From an uncultured Prevotella sp. (lineage in GTDB: Bacteria > Bacteroidota > Bacteroidia > Bacteroidales > Bacteroidaceae), in the NCBI GenBank assembly GCA_900550635.1, contig URSZ01000051.1:1-16311 (forward strand): DNA of 16,311 nt, given 5' to 3'. Under the pieces are notes generated by a model. The model saw nothing but the letters and a program-made list of their open reading frames with translations, was not told where the DNA came from and did not search any database. The stretch's first letter is position 1; every line of letters starts with the position of its first letter. The position numbers were made by a program, and so were the translations under genes. This document shows, in pieces, positions 14,616 to 16,311 of this stretch.

Positions 14616-15203
14616 CTATTTATTAGCCATTTCCCATGCTTCAATTTTTTCTTTTGTCTGAAGCAAGAAATCAATATCGTCCAAACCGTTGGTAAGACAA
14701 TACTTCTTATATCCGTTTAACTCAAAATGCTCCGTTTTGCCATTCTGTTCATTAGTTATGGTTTGATTAGGAACATCTACCGTAACTATTGTTTTAGGAT
14801 TTTCCTTGATTGAGCCGAAAAGTTCTTCCAGAAACTGTGGAGACACTACCACAGGCAAAACGAAATTATTCAATTCATTGTTCTTATGAATATCAGCAAA
14901 GAAGCTGCTTACCACTACGCGGAATCCATAACCTGCGATAGCCCATGCCGCATGTTCACGGCTTGAACCACAGCCGAAGTTCTTTCCGGCCACAAGTATC
15001 TCTCCGCTATATGTAGGGTCGTTAAGTACAAAATCTTTCTTGGAACCGTCAGAATTATAACGCCAATCGCGGAAAAGATTGTCGCCGAATCCTTCTTTAT
15101 CGGTTGCCTTAAGAAAACGTGCCGGTATTATTTGATCGGTATCAACGTTTTCAAGAGGAAGAGGTACGCACGTACTTCTAACTATATCAAATTTCCTTTT
15201 CAT
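14616..15203 (-). CDS. leuD: 3-isopropylmalate dehydratase, small subunit
   Basis: LeuD is the swivel-domain partner of LeuC. Together they isomerise 2-isopropylmalate to 3-isopropylmalate (and can handle citramalate). I chose the ATG at 15203, giving 195 residues starting MKRKFDIVRSTCVPLPLENV, the standard N-terminus. A start at 15287 would overlap leuC by 76 bp and add 28 non-homologous residues. Key segments are NVDTDQIIPARFLK, the substrate-binding loop NFGCGSSREHAAWAI and FADIHKNNELNNFVLPV. It starts 8 bp after the leuC stop, so the two subunits are translationally close. The 112 bp after it, before the synthase gene, contain a small GGGATTATTCCC inverted repeat on the minus strand but no firm promoter. 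Confidence 0.96.
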   Translation of the reverse strand: MKRKFDIVRSTCVPLPLENVDTDQIIPARFLKATDKEGFGDNLFRDWRYNSDGSKKDFVLNDPTYSGEILVAGKNFGCGSSREHAAWAIAGYGFRVVVSSFFADIHKNNELNNFVLPVVVSPQFLEELFGSIKENPKTIVTVDVPNQTITNEQNGKTEHFELNGYKKYCLTNGLDDIDFLLQTKEKIEAWEMANK

Positions 15204-15211
15204 TTCTACAA

Positions 15212-16311
15212 TTAAATTAAAGTTCGCGGATCGGTAATTTTTCCTGTTACGGCCGCAGCTGCAGCAACCATAGGACTTGCGAGGCATGTGCGCGACCCGG
15301 GCCCCTGCCGGCCTTCAAAGTTCCTGTTGCTTGTCGATACGGCCAACTTGCCTGCCGGGATTTTATCATCATTCATAGCCAGGCATGCGCTGCACCCGGG
15401 CTGACGTATCTCAAACCCTGCTGCTGCAAGTTCCTTATCCAGCCCTTCTTCCTTTATTTGTTTCCATACGTTCCAAGAACCGGGTACAAGCCATGCTACT
15501 ACATGCGGTGCTTTTTTGCGTCCCCGTACTACCGACGTGAAAGCGCGGAAATCTTCAATACGTCCGTTTGTGCATGCACCCAGGAAAATGTAATCAACTG
15601 TTTTGCCCAACAACTGTTCACCGGGTACAAAACCCATATACTTCAATGCCTTCTGCGAAGTAGGTTCCGGGTCGTCAGGTATAGTCCCGTCTATAGGCAT
15701 TCCCATTCCGGGATTCGTGCCATAAGTAATCATGGGAACTATGTCGGCAGCGTCGAACTGCAATTCTTTATCAAACACTGCGTCGTCTCCGCTTTTCAAC
15801 GTTTTCCAATAAGCCACGGCTTTATCCCAATCCTCACCTTTCGGCGCATAGGGGCGTCCTTTTATATATTCGAACGTTTTCTCATCCGGCGCGATAAAGC
15901 CTCCGCGTGCACCCATCTCTATCGACAAGTTACAGAGCGTTAGGCGTCCTTCCATTGAGAGTTCGCGTACAGCAGAGCCCGAGTATTCCACGAAATACCC
16001 CGTCGCGCCGCTTGTAGTGATTTTACTCATCAAATACAAGGCCAGGTCCTTTGCCGTAACACCGTCTGACAGTTTTCCGTTTACGGTAATTCGCATTGAC
16101 TTCGGCTTTTGCTGCAAGATACACTGCGAAGCAAGTACCATTTCAACTTCCGACGTTCCTATTCCGAAAGCCACAGCACCCATAGCGCCGTGCGTTGAGG
16201 TGTGCGAATCTCCGCACACTATAGTCATTCCGGGCAACGACAGTCCTTGCTCCGGGCCTACCACATGGATAATCCCGTTGTTGGGATTCATCATTCCGAA
16301 ATAAGTTAAAT
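15212..16311 (-). CDS. leuC: 3-isopropylmalate dehydratase, large subunit, 5' truncated
   Basis: LeuC is the catalytic aconitase-type subunit that holds a [4Fe-4S] cluster. About 365 residues are visible; the frame stays open to the window edge, and comparison with the usual 465-470 residues implies that about 100 N-terminal residues lie beyond it. The visible part begins LTYFGMMNPNNGIIHVVGPE, so the internal ATGs near 16294 are not the true start. Landmarks are MTIVCGDSHTSTHGA, FGIGTSEVEMVL, RLTLCNLSIEMGARGG, and the cluster cysteines in FLGACTNGRIED and RQPGCSACLAMN, then STSNRNFEGRQGPGSRT. It is the first visible gene of the leuC-leuD-synthase-leuB operon, whose promoter and any leader are outside the window. 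All visible cluster ligands are intact. Confidence 0.96.
   Translation of the reverse strand, partial: LTYFGMMNPNNGIIHVVGPEQGLSLPGMTIVCGDSHTSTHGAMGAVAFGIGTSEVEMVLASQCILQQKPKSMRITVNGKLSDGVTAKDLALYLMSKITTSGATGYFVEYSGSAVRELSMEGRLTLCNLSIEMGARGGFIAPDEKTFEYIKGRPYAPKGEDWDKAVAYWKTLKSGDDAVFDKELQFDAADIVPMITYGTNPGMGMPIDGTIPDDPEPTSQKALKYMGFVPGEQLLGKTVDYIFLGACTNGRIEDFRAFTSVVRGRKKAPHVVAWLVPGSWNVWKQIKEEGLDKELAAAGFEIRQPGCSACLAMNDDKIPAGKLAVSTSNRNFEGRQGPGSRTCLASPMVAAAAAVTGKITDPRTLI

Noticed and set aside
15204..15287. Longer leuD start producing 28 extra residues and overlap with leuC
   Set aside because: The extra residues (Cys/Arg-rich) are not leuD-like; MKRKFDIV at 15203 matches the family start.

Overview
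The window looks like a chromosomal segment of a Bacteroidales bacterium (phylum Bacteroidota). Reasons: a porU-porV pair of the type IX secretion system (T9SS) beside ispF, a gingipain-type sortase ending in a T9SS C-terminal domain, promoter -7 boxes of the form TAnnTTTG, almost no Shine-Dalgarno sequences, and protein sequences that read like Bacteroides/Prevotella/Porphyromonas homologues. The genus cannot be fixed from the sequence alone. No phage, transposase, CRISPR, rRNA or tRNA gene was seen.

Layout. (1) 1-227, plus strand: the C-terminus of a probable lipid kinase, followed by a clear terminator. (2) 571-6723, minus strand: a four-gene operon, transcribed from about 6740 towards 571, encoding a fumarylacetoacetate-hydrolase-fold protein that has lost its metal and catalytic residues, then PorU, PorV and IspF. 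(3) 6904-7287, plus strand: a small uncharacterised soluble protein, divergent from the T9SS operon. (4) 7760-9040, plus strand: an O-acetylhomoserine sulfhydrylase, ending in a bidirectional terminator shared with (5). (5) 9122-10567, minus strand: a tyrosine phenol-lyase/tryptophanase-like enzyme with unusual active-site substitutions. (6) 10788-11732, plus strand: an AraC-family regulator divergent from the lyase. The region between them holds two near-identical 13-bp direct repeats 42 bp apart, each lying on one of the two divergent promoters. (7) 11885-16311, minus strand: a branched-chain amino acid operon in the order leuC-leuD-(isopropylmalate/citramalate synthase)-leuB, with leuC cut by the window end.

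The most unusual non-coding signal is a family of three intergenic elements at about 349-412, 7408-7471 and 11743-11801. Each is built from three tandem copies of a 19-bp AT-rich palindrome (AAATATGTCWGACATATTT) at an exact 21-bp period. They are divergent copies of one polar element. In all three cases the T-rich end points away from the 3' end of the preceding gene, so the element behaves like a co-oriented 3'-end module. Two copies (349 and 7408) also share a degenerate tail of roughly 45 bp starting at CTCGCAGC.

How the genes work together: PorU and PorV act at the outer membrane in maturation and attachment of T9SS cargo, while IspF is an isoprenoid (MEP pathway) enzyme in the same transcript. 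The leu genes convert 2-oxo acid condensation products through isopropylmalate (or citramalate) to branched-chain 2-oxo acids. The lyase and AraC regulator are probably a regulator-target pair. MetY assimilates sulfide into homocysteine and appears to be a single-gene unit.
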